DNA of 64,000 nt from JAWXCE01 sp034440495 (GTDB lineage Bacteria > Pseudomonadota > Alphaproteobacteria > Rhizobiales > Rhodomicrobiaceae): contig JAWXCE010000062.1 in NCBI GenBank assembly GCA_034440495.1, forward strand, positions 33,008 to 97,007, read 5' to 3'. Numbering within the stretch: position 1 is the stretch's first letter; the number at the start of each line of letters is the position of its first letter. The translations under genes were made by a program, and so were the position numbers. The notes beneath the pieces were generated by a model. It ran no database searches. It worked only from the letters and a program-made list of their open reading frames with translations, and was not told the DNA's origin. Shown here in pieces: positions 26,128 to 36,156 of this stretch.

Positions 26128-28572
26128 TCAGATTGCAGCAGTTACTTTCACCGGGATGAACTTATAGGCAGGTGTATGACTTTTCGGCTCATAATGCCAA
26201 AGCGGAACCAGCGGCGAGGCTTCCGGAAAATAGGCAGCGGCGCAGCCTTCCGATATGGCATACCTCACGACACGAAAGCCTTTTACCTCCCTTACGCTTT
26301 CATCGGTTGCCGCCGTGGTGAGATTGACAAATTGTCCATCTTTAAACCCTAGTCTGCGTATATCGCGATCATTCATAAACACGACCATCCGGGTGCCTTC
26401 TACGCCGCGAAACCTATCGCTGTAGCCATAAACGGTCGTATTGAATTGATCGTTGCTCCGGACAGTCGTCAGCCGCAGAATATCCCCGCCATCTTGCATT
26501 CGCGACGGCGTGTCGGGCGTAGCGGATTCCGGAATCAGGAAATTGGCCCGTCCGCTGGGCGTATGCCACTGGCGTTTTCTCGCAGCAACGGGGCGTGCAA
26601 ATCCGCCCGGAGTGAAAAGACGCTTGTTGTAGTCCTTGAACATGACGTCCCAGGTTTTTTCCATTTCATCACGGATTTTGCCGTAATTACCCACCCAGGC
26701 ATCCCAGGGCACATTTCCGTTCTGGCCTAACGTGGCCTTAGCGAGTTCCGCCACAATTTTCGGTTCGGATAAAAGGTTGGCGCTGGCAGGCTCAACTTGG
26801 CCCTTCGAGCCGTGAAAATGCGCAGTCGAATCTTCCATGGAGACAGCCTGCTCGCCGCTCGCCTGCCGGTCGATTTCGCTGCGTCCAAGACATGGCAGGA
26901 TGTAGGAAACTTCCCCGTGAATGATATGGTTGCGATTGAGTTTAGTGGCGATTTGAACGGTTAGCGGAATTTTCCGCCACGCTGCCTCGACCTCGGGGAA
27001 GTCCGGAAGTGCCCGCACAAAATTGCCGCCAAGGGCTATGAATGCTTTTAGCTTTCCGTCGAGAACAGCCTGCGCCGCTTCGATTGTGTTCATGCCTTTG
27101 TCGCGAGGCGCTTTGAAAACGTACTGAACTTCGAGCTTGTCAAGTGGGGCCAACTCAGGCTTTTCGGTAATGCCAACCGTCCGCTGTCCCTGAACGTTAG
27201 AATGTCCGCGAACCGGGATGACATTGCCGCCGGGTTTGCCGATATTCCCCCTCAGCAACAAAAGGTTACAAATCATGTGCACATTTTGAGTGCCTTTGAT
27301 CTGTTGCGTAACTCCCATGCCGTATATGCCGAGGCAAGCCTTGGATTTAGCGTAAGTATTCGCCGCTTGCTCTATCTGCGTTCTCCCGAGGCCCGAGCCT
27401 TGCTCGATCATCTCCCAGGTTGTATTGCGGCAATAGTTTGCGAATTCCTCAAATCCGTGGGTGTGCTGTTCGATAAAAGACACATCGATCACACGGGCGC
27501 GTCCGGCGTCGCGGGCTGCGTCGTCAAGCGCGATTACGGCTTTGCAGACGCCAGTCAACGCGGGAATGTCGCCCCCGACTTTGATCAGATTATACTGCGT
27601 CGCTATCGTTGTTTCGGACAGCGTCAGCATTTCAACAGGGCTTTGTGGATTCGTGAAACGCTCCAGACCGCGCTCTCGCATCGGGTTAAAAACGATGAAA
27701 CCTACACCCCGTTTGCGCACTGTTTGAAACTCGTGGAGAATGCGCGGGCTGTTAGTCCCCGGATTCTGGCCGATATGGATAATCAGATCGCAATGTTTGA
27801 AGTCTTCCAGCGTGCCAGTGCCAACCGATACGCCAATGCTTTCCGGCAATCCTACAGAGGTGCTTTCATGGCACATGTTAGAACTGTCCGGCAGGTTGTT
27901 ATGCCCATACATCCGGGCAAATAACTGAAACATGTAGGATGTTTCCAGCGCCGCTCGCCCCGAGGTATAGAAAACCGTTTCCTTCGGGTTAAAACTTTTG
28001 AGACGTTCGCCGATATCGCGGAATGCATCGGCCCAGGAAACCTTTACGTATTTATCGCTGGTCGCGTCCCATCTTAAAGGATCGGTTATCCGCCCCTGCT
28101 TTTCCAGGTCGAAATCGGTCCAGGCTTCAAGCTCCTTGCATGTGTGCCGCGCAAAAAACTCCGGCTTGATGCGTTCAGAGGTTATCTCCCACGCCGTAGC
28201 CTTAGCGCCGTTCTCGCAAAACTCGAATGGGTGGTGATCCTTCGGCTTAGCCCATGCGCAGGACACGCACATAAACCCGCCAGGCTTATTTTGATTCCAA
28301 AGGGTTGTGCTGCCGGTCATGGGAACCCCCTCGCGAGACAGGTGCGTCGCTACCGATTGCACAGACCCCCATCCGCCCGCTGGCCCTTCATAAGGCTTGA
28401 TCTTAACTTCCGAAGTAAGCTTGGCGCCAGCCTCGCTTTTCTGCGCGAATGCCGTTTTCGTAAAAGACACCGAGGCGCCCGCAACCCCGGCTGTCGAGAG
28501 TACTTCGCGCCGGGTTACGTTGGACTGCACTCGCCCTTCCTGGTCGCCGGAGGGTTTGTCCTGTTCATCCAT
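26128..28572 (-). CDS. FdhF/YdeP-family molybdopterin oxidoreductase
   Basis: About 814 residues, formate-dehydrogenase-alpha-like (the family often named Fdh-alpha-like or YdeP). It has an N-terminal CVSCAWAKPKDHHPFEFCENG segment, with a reduced cysteine set compared with 4Fe-4S FdhF enzymes. The candidate Mo ligand Cys is in SSNMCHESTSVGL, and MGD-binding motifs include IHIGQNPGTNSPR, LLLRGNIGKPGGN and RGHSNVQGQRT. A twin-Arg-like stretch (TRREVLSTAGVAGAS) at residues about 20-35 could be a Tat signal, but the homologues I know are cytoplasmic. The YkgB-like gene downstream is 35 bases away. True substrate unknown. Confidence 0.88.
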   Translation of the reverse strand: MDEQDKPSGDQEGRVQSNVTRREVLSTAGVAGASVSFTKTAFAQKSEAGAKLTSEVKIKPYEGPAGGWGSVQSVATHLSREGVPMTGSTTLWNQNKPGGFMCVSCAWAKPKDHHPFEFCENGAKATAWEITSERIKPEFFARHTCKELEAWTDFDLEKQGRITDPLRWDATSDKYVKVSWADAFRDIGERLKSFNPKETVFYTSGRAALETSYMFQLFARMYGHNNLPDSSNMCHESTSVGLPESIGVSVGTGTLEDFKHCDLIIHIGQNPGTNSPRILHEFQTVRKRGVGFIVFNPMRERGLERFTNPQSPVEMLTLSETTIATQYNLIKVGGDIPALTGVCKAVIALDDAARDAGRARVIDVSFIEQHTHGFEEFANYCRNTTWEMIEQGSGLGRTQIEQAANTYAKSKACLGIYGMGVTQQIKGTQNVHMICNLLLLRGNIGKPGGNVIPVRGHSNVQGQRTVGITEKPELAPLDKLEVQYVFKAPRDKGMNTIEAAQAVLDGKLKAFIALGGNFVRALPDFPEVEAAWRKIPLTVQIATKLNRNHIIHGEVSYILPCLGRSEIDRQASGEQAVSMEDSTAHFHGSKGQVEPASANLLSEPKIVAELAKATLGQNGNVPWDAWVGNYGKIRDEMEKTWDVMFKDYNKRLFTPGGFARPVAARKRQWHTPSGRANFLIPESATPDTPSRMQDGGDILRLTTVRSNDQFNTTVYGYSDRFRGVEGTRMVVFMNDRDIRRLGFKDGQFVNLTTAATDESVREVKGFRVVRYAISEGCAAAYFPEASPLVPLWHYEPKSHTPAYKFIPVKVTAAI

Positions 28573-28708
28573 CAATGGAGCCGCCTATCACAACTGTTGC
28601 ACTTTGCTGATTACGCCGCCCTTGTTCATAAGGTTCCTTGCGTATTCTATAATGCTGGTGTTGTAAGCGTCTGGGGGTTCTAGTGAGTGCGGGCGGGCGT
28701 TTACATGG

Positions 28709-28790
28709 TGCGGGCGGAGGGACTTGAACCCCCACGACTTGCGTCGCTGGTACCTAAAACCAGTGCGTCTACCAATTCCGCCACGCCCGC
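28709..28790 (-). tRNA. tRNA-Leu (TAG)
   Basis: The minus strand folds as a class II cloverleaf. The acceptor stem GCGGGCG pairs with CGCCCGC, the anticodon loop TTTAGGT gives TAG, a long variable arm follows, and the T-arm has GGTTCAAGTCC. Confidence 0.95.
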
Positions 28791-29088
28791 TGAGGTCAAC
28801 GACATTTAAGCGCTTCACGGGGCCGCGTCTATAGCCTCGCGTACTTCCTAAAAAATTTACGTGGAATGCCTTTTATTCTGAAAAGGGTAAAAGACATTTG
28901 CCATGTTTTAAAGGCACTACAGTTAGCCTTTTAAACGTGGTTCGCAAATAAAAACTTCCTATGGATTGATGTTAAACGAGTATTTCCGCTGTTAGCCCCG
29001 TTGTGTTTCTCTGCCGTCGTCAAAGTCCATTGACAACATGAAATTGACAATCCGGCATCACCGGGCGTCTTCTCAAAAAGGTAACATA

Positions 29089-30252
29089 ATGAAAACCAGA
29101 ATTTTGGCGGCATGTATGATTGCCGCCGCAACCCTGGGCGCTAGCGCGTCGGACGGGCTTAAAGAAGCCGCGGACATTCAAGCGCTTGAAGCGAAAGAGT
29201 CGGGGCGTGCCAGTTATTCGCCGACTACCGCCGTCAAATTTAAAGCCAGCGACAACGTCTATCTCAGAAGCACGCTCGCAGTTGACTTCACTTACAACAA
29301 GGCCACCGCAACCTTGCCGCTGTTTCGCGGCCTGTCGCCTAAGGGAGAGGATGTATATTACATCATTACAGAATCTTCTGATTTCAAAGTGGCCGAAAAG
29401 CTGGGCGTAAACTACGCGCCAAAGATGAAAAATATCGTCGGCACTGAAGGTGCTCAGTTGGTAACGCTTGAAAAGGGGCTCGTCAAGTTTAAGGGCGACG
29501 TTGATTTCTCGCCAAAATACGAGGTGAAGGCTGGTTCGCCTGCGCCGTTTCCGCCTACCGTCGCCAAGCCGGGCGCTGTCGCCGACGGCGAATGGTCATC
29601 CATGGCCGTCATGCCAAGCGGCAATGTTCTGAACATTCAGCTCGTGCAGAACAAGTCCGGGGCACATGACCGGTTGAAATCCATTGACTTGAAAAAAATG
29701 GCTGTGACTTTGTCCGTGCTGGACGGCTTCCAGGACGGTAAGCAATATTTCTATCACCTCGTCACGGACGTTTCGGCTGACGTGCCAGCCGTGCTAGAGC
29801 AGGGCGTTTATGCGCCTAAACTTGCGCTCATCCCGGCTTTCGGCAAATCGGAACCGTCCGATAAATCCGCTTTGTTGGGCTTTTCGCCTGTGGTGAACGG
29901 TATCTCGGATGTGAAAAACCCGGAATTTCAAGGCTTTGAGGCGTCGCTCGCGAACGGCGGAATCGACCCGATCAACGTCTTCCCTATCGGCCCTAAAAAC
30001 GATGACCCATCGGAGAGCAACAATTACAGCCCGCTCTGGGACGCGCATGTGGTCGCCTGGACGCCAGAGGCGGTGAAAGCAGGCAAAGTGCGCCGCATAA
30101 AATCTTTTGAGGACTTGAAAGAGCTTGCCGAGGCCAAGCTGATAACCAGCGCAAACCCCGACGCGCCCGGCAACCCGTGGCTGTTCGGCCTGAAGCCGCT
30201 TAAAGTTACGATCAACTGCCCCGTGATCGTACACCCAGCCACTGTGAAATAA
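29089..30252 (+). CDS. Secreted protein of unknown function
   Basis: 387 residues with a signal peptide (1-20, ending LGASAS) and no other membrane segment. Visible stretches include PLFRGLSPKGEDVYYIITESSD, YSPLWDAHVVAWTPEAV and a C-terminal INCPVIV with a single late cysteine. Similar soluble exported proteins with a GLDPLNV and YSPLWDVHLAAW-type region exist in proteobacteria (by memory, uncharacterised DUF). I assign no function. I set the start at 29089, with AAGG seven bases upstream; the frame extends to 29038. Confidence 0.75.
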   Translation: MKTRILAACMIAAATLGASASDGLKEAADIQALEAKESGRASYSPTTAVKFKASDNVYLRSTLAVDFTYNKATATLPLFRGLSPKGEDVYYIITESSDFKVAEKLGVNYAPKMKNIVGTEGAQLVTLEKGLVKFKGDVDFSPKYEVKAGSPAPFPPTVAKPGAVADGEWSSMAVMPSGNVLNIQLVQNKSGAHDRLKSIDLKKMAVTLSVLDGFQDGKQYFYHLVTDVSADVPAVLEQGVYAPKLALIPAFGKSEPSDKSALLGFSPVVNGISDVKNPEFQGFEASLANGGIDPINVFPIGPKNDDPSESNNYSPLWDAHVVAWTPEAVKAGKVRRIKSFEDLKELAEAKLITSANPDAPGNPWLFGLKPLKVTINCPVIVHPATVK

Positions 30253-30380
30253 CCGCCGCAGTTCGTCGTGGGAACTCTGCCCATTTGAGGCCGAGCATCG
30301 ACAAGGCCCTTTTAAAATATCCCGATAAAGGCAGCTTTGCGCCGCCTTTATTCGTAAGTAAACGATAGCTAATAACAATT

Positions 30381-31718
30381 TTATCTGAAGTTAACTACGC
30401 CATCTTTAGTTTGCACCTGGTTTGCGTACTTTAAATGGCCTTTGTCATTAAAAAACATTCCCGTAGATATGTTCTCTTGAGAAATCACTGTGCGCGGAAC
30501 CCTGTTTACGTTAACAACTTTTACTTTTTCAGTATTAAGTTTAATAAGCCGTTCTGATGTCATTCCTCTTAAGTCAGCGTATTGAGGATTGCCAGCATTC
30601 TGATTTCCAACTTCGCGCATCCATCGCGAAACATCATCAACGGCAACGTAATGCCCAGCTAAAGTACGGTCGAGCATGTTTGACTTGCTTTCCGTCTTGC
30701 CCTCATTACCTGCATTGCGAATTGTTGCACGTGACTCGCCAGCCGTAATTGTCCCGCCATAAACCACCAGATTATTGGGTACACTTAGCGTGATCTGCCC
30801 AGAGTGTTGTACGCGAAAGAGGTCTTGAATTTTTTTAGCCACATCGGAGTTCGCATCTTGCCCCGCAGCGCGCAGATTAGAAAAATTCGCATTCGTAGAA
30901 GCCGCGTTCACTTGTTTTAACGCGGGCTTTATTTTGACGTTAATTGCCTCAACATTCGCGGTTGGCACTTTTGCATAGACCGGAACTGGACCGATCGTTC
31001 CAGCTTTTGTAGTCGAAGAATTGAGTGATACGCCAACCCCTGCTGATACCTTCCCGTTAACGCCGCCACCTGCTTCGAGGCTGACTTCTTTACGTCTAAT
31101 TTCTATTTTTGCGGCGCATTTACCCTCGGTTGTAAGTTCCGACACCGTGGCTGTAAACTCTGTTTTCGGCCCTTTGGGTTTGACTTTTATTCCCGCAAAG
31201 CCTTTCCCCTCAACGCCGCAATCGATGCTTTGTGCGTTGCCTTGGTAAAATTGACCTAAAAACTGCCCTGTCGCTTGTTTTGCTCGTGACATAAGATCCG
31301 AATTGGCGTTGCCCGCACTAATATTTGCGGGATGCGTATCTTCTTTACGTTGTATCTTTATTGAAGCACTGCCGAGACTTGCTTCAGCGCCTGCAGAGTA
31401 CTCCGCATTGCCCATGTCCTCACTTTTGGCCCCTATTCCCCCTAACCGGCGTGTATTTTTCGCGCCTAGCACAACCTCCGGGGTATTTGGACCTTTCAAC
31501 TGCGAATTTGCTTTATATGTCACGCTATAGGAGGTCTCAAGACTTTCTGTCTTTTTTTGCTGTTGAGCTTGAGGTGCTGTTTTGGGAGATGTATTCTTAT
31601 CAACGCTTATTGCTTGAGATAAAGCTGTGTTAAATAAATCGTATTTTCTTTGCAGTTCGTATTCAGCAATGTTCAAACGGTTTTGTAAATAAACCGGTTT
31701 TATTAAAAAATATGTCAT
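30381..31718 (-). CDS. Large orphan protein, unknown function
   Basis: 445 residues, rich in Ala, Asn, Lys and Ser with few aromatic residues. There is no signal peptide, although the first 12 residues are hydrophobic (MTYFLIKPVYLQ). A Gly-rich centre (EAGGGVNGKVSAGVGVSL) alternates with charged segments and could form beta structure, and the last 120 residues look globular. A+T content is higher than in the neighbours. The gene stands alone between a convergent and a divergent gene, with no partner visible. I recognise no family. Confidence 0.65.
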   Translation of the reverse strand: MTYFLIKPVYLQNRLNIAEYELQRKYDLFNTALSQAISVDKNTSPKTAPQAQQQKKTESLETSYSVTYKANSQLKGPNTPEVVLGAKNTRRLGGIGAKSEDMGNAEYSAGAEASLGSASIKIQRKEDTHPANISAGNANSDLMSRAKQATGQFLGQFYQGNAQSIDCGVEGKGFAGIKVKPKGPKTEFTATVSELTTEGKCAAKIEIRRKEVSLEAGGGVNGKVSAGVGVSLNSSTTKAGTIGPVPVYAKVPTANVEAINVKIKPALKQVNAASTNANFSNLRAAGQDANSDVAKKIQDLFRVQHSGQITLSVPNNLVVYGGTITAGESRATIRNAGNEGKTESKSNMLDRTLAGHYVAVDDVSRWMREVGNQNAGNPQYADLRGMTSERLIKLNTEKVKVVNVNRVPRTVISQENISTGMFFNDKGHLKYANQVQTKDGVVNFR

Positions 31719-32090
31719 AGTTCCCCCCAGATTTGCTACTTTCTTTTTTATGATTAGTGCATAACAAGTCTATGACAAGATAAGGAACTACTCACATCAA
31801 ATATGCATATCTGCTACGCAGAAATTCACGGCGTCTTTGGGTGGACTTACTAGCCGAATGCAGTATGTTTCTTAGTCCTAGATCACGCGACGGATATCCC
31901 GGCAAAGCCGTAGTGCTGCAAGTGACGCTGGAAGGGCTGCGACAAAGCCGCTTTATGACGCGGGGCATGACCTGGCGCCATTAGAGGATGAGAATGCCTT
32001 TCAACATCGTCGTCCCTTAAATTTGTAAAACTTGAAGTGCAGTGACGTGGCCGTTACAGTCGCGAGCATTGAAACAGTGCAGTAGCGCCC
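31719..32090. other. Intergenic region upstream of cysK
   Basis: About 370 bases between divergent genes. I see no RNA gene, riboswitch-like structure or convincing frame. Confidence 0.4.
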
Positions 32091-33122
32091 GTGACCGTCA
32101 TTCCCTCCGTCGTCTCCCTTATCGGCAATACGCCGCTCATTCGGCTCAAACGCGCGTCGGAAGCGACTGGCTGTGAAATTCTTGGCAAAGCGGAGTTTTT
32201 GAACCCCGGACAGTCGGTGAAGGATCGGGCCGGGCTGTTCATCGTTCAGGATGCGATCCGGCGTGGAACGCTGAAGCCGGGCGGCACGATTGTCGAGGGC
32301 ACGGCGGGGAATACTGGTATCGGGCTGGCGCTCGTCGCCAATGCGCTCGGCTATAAAACTGTGATTGTCATCCCAGAAACGCAGTCGGCTGAGAAGAAGG
32401 ACGCGCTGAAGGCGATGGGTGCGCGCATAGTAGAAGTGCCCGCCGTCCCGTACAAAAATCCGAACAATTATGTGAAATACTCGGCCCGGCTCGCCCAGGT
32501 ACTAGACTCGACTGAGCCGAACGGCGCGATCTGGGCGAACCAGTTCGACAACCTCGCCAACCGGCAGGGCCATATCGAGACTACGGCGGAGGAAATCTGG
32601 GCACAGACTGAAGGCCGCGTTGATGCTTTTATTTGCGCGGCGGGCACCGGCGGCACCATCGGCGGCGTGTCGATGGGTCTGAAGGCGAAAAACCCCAACG
32701 TCATGATCGGCCTCGCTGACCCGATGGGGGCGGCGCTTTACAGTTATTACACCACCGGTGAATTGAAATCCGAGGGCGCATCCATCACGGAGGGCATCGG
32801 CCAGGGCCGCATCACGGCTAATCTTGAGGGCATCGTCATCGACCGCGCCTATCAAATCCAGGATGCCGATGCGATGGAGATTGTCTTTCAACTCATCCAG
32901 GAGGAAGGGCTGTGCCTCGGCGGATCAAGCGGCATCAATATCGCAGGCGCGATGCGTCTGGCGCGCGAAATGGGGCCGGGCAAAACCATTGTTACAATTC
33001 TGTGCGATTATGCGACGCGCTATCAGAGCAAACTCTTCAACGTGCCGTTCCTGATCGAGCGCGGTCTGCCCGTGCCGCCGTGGCTCATCACCGGCAAGCC
33101 CCTCCCCTCCGTCGCTATCTAA
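32091..33122 (+). CDS. cysK: Cysteine synthase A (O-acetylserine sulfhydrylase)
   Basis: A PLP enzyme of 343 residues that makes L-cysteine from O-acetyl-L-serine and sulfide in the cytoplasm. The PLP lysine is in GQSVKDRAG, the substrate loop is EGTAGNTGIG, and the phosphate-binding loop is AAGTGGTIGG. The C-terminal GGSSGINIAGA is also typical. The start is a GTG at 32091 without a strong ribosome binding site. It converges with lrgB; sseA and metC nearby form a sulfur amino acid cluster. Confidence 0.92.
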   Translation: MTVIPSVVSLIGNTPLIRLKRASEATGCEILGKAEFLNPGQSVKDRAGLFIVQDAIRRGTLKPGGTIVEGTAGNTGIGLALVANALGYKTVIVIPETQSAEKKDALKAMGARIVEVPAVPYKNPNNYVKYSARLAQVLDSTEPNGAIWANQFDNLANRQGHIETTAEEIWAQTEGRVDAFICAAGTGGTIGGVSMGLKAKNPNVMIGLADPMGAALYSYYTTGELKSEGASITEGIGQGRITANLEGIVIDRAYQIQDADAMEIVFQLIQEEGLCLGGSSGINIAGAMRLAREMGPGKTIVTILCDYATRYQSKLFNVPFLIERGLPVPPWLITGKPLPSVAI

Positions 33123-33137
33123 CCGACGCTCGCGCCA

Positions 33138-33830
33138 TCAGAGCAATGCCGGTAATACGGAGCATATAAGCGCTGTCATCAGAGAGCCAAGACACGTGGC
33201 AACCGTCGCCCAGCACCCCGTAATCTCACTTTCATTGAACGCTCGCGCCGTGCCGATACCGTGGCTAACTGCGCCAAGCGCGACGCCCCGAGCGTTTGGG
33301 CGACAAATTCCCGGTATATTGAGTATGTAAGGCCCGATCACCGCGCCGGTAATGCCGGTTGCAATCGTGACGCAGACTGTTACTGCGGGAAGCCCGCCCA
33401 TGCCGCGAGCGATTTCCATGGAGACCGCCGCTGTCGCCGACTTGGGCGCCGCAGACATGATAATGACATGTCCGGCGTTAAGCGCTATCAGGATCGCCAC
33501 GCCGCCAAATGCGCTGGTTAGGACACCAGCAAGTAAAGCAGCGCTGAGAACCACAGGATCGGCACGTAACCGGCGCAAGTTGCGGTTCAAAGGCACGGCC
33601 AGTGAAACAACTGCCGCTCCCAGAGCATAATGCAGAATACTGGCGCCTTTATAGTATTGTTCGTATGGGATACCTGCGACCAGTAGCATGGTGGCGATGG
33701 CCGTAATCCCCAGCAAAGTGGGGTTAAGAATGGGTGGTTTGCCAGCCCAGGCGGCGATGCATTGCGCCGCGAGATATGCGGCAATTGTTGCCGACAACCA
33801 CAAAATCGGGCTTTCCAGAAAGATAGTCAT
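33138..33830 (-). CDS. LrgB family membrane protein
   Basis: 230 residues with six or seven helices. It shows the LrgB/CidB hallmarks NPTLLGITAI, KSATAAVSMEIARGMGGLPAVT and GVALGAVSHGIGTARAFNES. LrgAB proteins influence murein hydrolase activity and in several bacteria move pyruvate or glycolate (family knowledge). The start ATG at 33830 overlaps the stop of the upstream LrgA-like gene (ATGA), so the two are coupled. Confidence 0.93.
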   Translation of the reverse strand: MTIFLESPILWLSATIAAYLAAQCIAAWAGKPPILNPTLLGITAIATMLLVAGIPYEQYYKGASILHYALGAAVVSLAVPLNRNLRRLRADPVVLSAALLAGVLTSAFGGVAILIALNAGHVIIMSAAPKSATAAVSMEIARGMGGLPAVTVCVTIATGITGAVIGPYILNIPGICRPNARGVALGAVSHGIGTARAFNESEITGCWATVATCLGSLMTALICSVLPALL

Positions 33831-34213
33831 GCCCAGCGCCGCATGATTATAATCGTCATTCGCCGCAGCTTGGCTAGATAGGCGCCAAAAGGCGGGGCGC
33901 TCGCGATCAGCCCTGTTAACGCAATAGCGGCCGCGGTTGAAACGACAATACATATGAACAGCGCGATGCCGTTCTGCGCAAGCAAATCGCCAAAGTTCAC
34001 AACGGCGACGCCTGCGGGAATAAAAAGCAGTCCGAGATTGCCGGTCAAGAATCCGGCGGCGGTCTCCAGTTCGGGCGATGGCTCGGCGGCTTGAAGCCAG
34101 CAGAACATCATGATCATGCCGCATAAGGGCCCTGGCGCCACTCCGCCCAGCGCGATCGCGATGACTTCTCCGGCAAGTAAAAAAGCAAGGATTTGTGCTA
34201 TCGATTTGAGCAT
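33827..34213 (-). CDS. CidA/LrgA family holin-like protein
   Basis: 128 residues with four helices. The LrgA signature is present as a Pro-Gly-rich loop after helix 1 (GVAPGPLCGMIMMF) and FIPAGVAVV in the third helix region. It is the first gene of the lrgAB-like pair. Confidence 0.9.
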   Translation of the reverse strand: MLKSIAQILAFLLAGEVIAIALGGVAPGPLCGMIMMFCWLQAAEPSPELETAAGFLTGNLGLLFIPAGVAVVNFGDLLAQNGIALFICIVVSTAAAIALTGLIASAPPFGAYLAKLRRMTIIIMRRWA

Positions 34214-34487
34214 CCGTCACACTCCTTAACTCATTACGCCTTTCGGGGTTTGGATTTAGCGTGGCTGAACTGGGCCCGCAGGTCGTCATCCAAACGGATG
34301 AGTGCTTTTTTTATTTGTGATTTAACTGCGTTTATCTGCTCAAAGCTTAGGCCGTGTGTTCGTTGACGGGGCCTTTGAATGGCAAACTATGACCGCAAAA
34401 TCGAGGCAGCCTTCCAATAAGTGTTTCCTTGTTCGCGCGCGGTGTTAATCTCATCAAAAATAAAGACAACACTTTTGGGAGGCGGAC

Positions 34488-35342
34488 ATGAACGACAACT
34501 CCAGCAAATGGCTGTGCGAAACCAATGCGCTGGCCGACCTTTTGCGCACTCCAGGCGTCGTTGTTCTGGACGCGACATTAGGGGCTTTGCCCGACGGCCG
34601 CAGCGCACGTCAGGCCTATCTCGACGAGCACATTCCTGGCGCCCTTTTTTTCGACATCGACGATCTGTCCGACGAGAAAAACGCGAACCCCAATATGCTG
34701 CCCAGTCCGGAGAAGTTTGCGCTGCGCATGCGGAGAATGGGCGTCGGCGACGGCATGCGCATCATCGTGTATGACGCACGCGGTATCTATAGCGCCCCGC
34801 GCGCTTGGTGGATGTTTCGCGTCATGGGGCACGACGACGTTGCGGTGCTTAATGGCGGACTAGTGAAATGGAAGGCCGAGGGGCGCGCGCTTGAGGCAGG
34901 CGAACCGCCGCGTCGCTCGGAGCGCCATTTCACCGTGCGCAAAAACACATCGCTGGTTCGCGACCTGTATGACATGAAGGCGATGGTCGCAAAAGGCGGG
35001 AACCAGATCGCAGACGCACGCTCTGCGGGCCGTTTTGCGGGCGTTGAGAGCGAGCCGCGCCCAGTGCCGCGCATGGGCCATATGCCGGGCGCCTGCAACG
35101 TGCCCTTCGGATCGCTTGTTAACGCAGACAGCACTTTAAAGCCCGCCGCCGAAATTCACGCCATCTTTCAGCGCTCCGGCCTAGACCCTGAAAAACCGAT
35201 CGCGCTCACCTGCGGATCGGGCGTTACAGCTTGCACGCTGGCGCTTGGCCTCGCCGTCATCGGCCATGAGCACACACCCGTTTTCGACGGCTCATGGAAT
35301 GAGTGGAGCAATGACGAAACCGCCCCAGTCATTCAGGAATGA
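34488..35342 (+). CDS. sseA: 3-mercaptopyruvate sulfurtransferase
   Basis: A 284-residue two-domain rhodanese-type enzyme. It transfers sulfur from 3-mercaptopyruvate to a thiol or cyanide acceptor. The active-site loop is CGSGVTAC, with GSGVT rather than the RKGVT of thiosulfate sulfurtransferases, supporting mercaptopyruvate as substrate. Domain 1 contains AYLDEHIPGALFFDID and domain 2 ends DGSWNEWS. A GGAGG site lies 5 bases before the ATG. It is part of the cysteine cluster with cysK and metC. Confidence 0.93.
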   Translation: MNDNSSKWLCETNALADLLRTPGVVVLDATLGALPDGRSARQAYLDEHIPGALFFDIDDLSDEKNANPNMLPSPEKFALRMRRMGVGDGMRIIVYDARGIYSAPRAWWMFRVMGHDDVAVLNGGLVKWKAEGRALEAGEPPRRSERHFTVRKNTSLVRDLYDMKAMVAKGGNQIADARSAGRFAGVESEPRPVPRMGHMPGACNVPFGSLVNADSTLKPAAEIHAIFQRSGLDPEKPIALTCGSGVTACTLALGLAVIGHEHTPVFDGSWNEWSNDETAPVIQE

Positions 35343-35992
35343 ACAATCCTAAATGCGAAGTTGTGGCGGGCCGCGCGGCGCAGTAAAGCGTTCGCAACAA
35401 ACGTAATAATTGTGAACACGAACAGCGTCGCGACGCCCAAGTCAAGCCAAAACAGGGGTTTGCCCAGTTCAATAGGGTTGTTCAGGCCCATTAACGATGG
35501 CGCGTAGACGTAAAATAGCGAAAAGCTGCCTACCGCAAGCCCCCCGCATGCTGCTGCAATCAAAAAGGCCTGCAGCGCGCTAAGCCGTTCGCGCTGAGCG
35601 AGCGGCGGCGCGACAAGTACGATTGTCAGCGTCAGCGCAGCGGCCGCTGCGACACCTCCATAAAGAGTAAAAATATCCGAGCCGCCGAGCGTTATCGCCG
35701 TCAGATAACATGCGATAGCAGCCATTACGCTGAACACCGCCGCAAGCAATGCGGAAAATATTGAGGGTACAATGAATTCAGCCGAGGCCACCAAGGCCAT
35801 GGGCGTTGCAGATAGTGCGACAACCGGGTCTATGGCTGTTTCGATTCCAGCGATTGGCGCAGGCGCATCGCTTCGTTTTGTGGGCGCCGTATCGATCATG
35901 CGCGGACGCTTTAGCAATGCGGATGAACCGTTTATAGAAAGCCGAAAATCCGCCTCCTCATCCAGTTGCTGGCGCACTAAATCCGGATCCAT
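35333..35992 (-). CDS. Membrane protein of unknown function, four helices
   Basis: 219 residues: a charged cytoplasmic N-terminus of about 60 residues, then four or more hydrophobic helices (for example FIVPSIFSALLAAVFSVMAAIACYL in pieces, AAAALTLTIVLVAPPL, AFLIAAACGGLAVGSFSLFYVY, LDLGVATLFVFTIITFVANALL). It is unrecognised. The last 10 bases overlap the 3' end of sseA in a convergent arrangement. Confidence 0.68.
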   Translation of the reverse strand: MDPDLVRQQLDEEADFRLSINGSSALLKRPRMIDTAPTKRSDAPAPIAGIETAIDPVVALSATPMALVASAEFIVPSIFSALLAAVFSVMAAIACYLTAITLGGSDIFTLYGGVAAAAALTLTIVLVAPPLAQRERLSALQAFLIAAACGGLAVGSFSLFYVYAPSLMGLNNPIELGKPLFWLDLGVATLFVFTIITFVANALLRRAARHNFAFRIVHS

Positions 35993-36156
35993 AAGTTACC
36001 TCGCGCCCGCTAAACCTTTAAAAATGTCTCAACAATTGTTCACAAACCGCTTCGGGTTTCAAGACCCGTAAGAGCACGTTTCGACAAGACTTTGCGCGTA
36101 GAGCGCCGCCGTGGGATAACTTTCTAACCCATGAACTTTGCCGCTCAGGATATCCA

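Noticed and set aside
34225..34370. Open minus-strand frame with KKALIRLDDDLRAQFSHAKS between the LrgA-like gene and sseA
   Set aside because: About 50 codons look protein-like, but no start codon or ribosome binding site is found; left as a possible remnant only.
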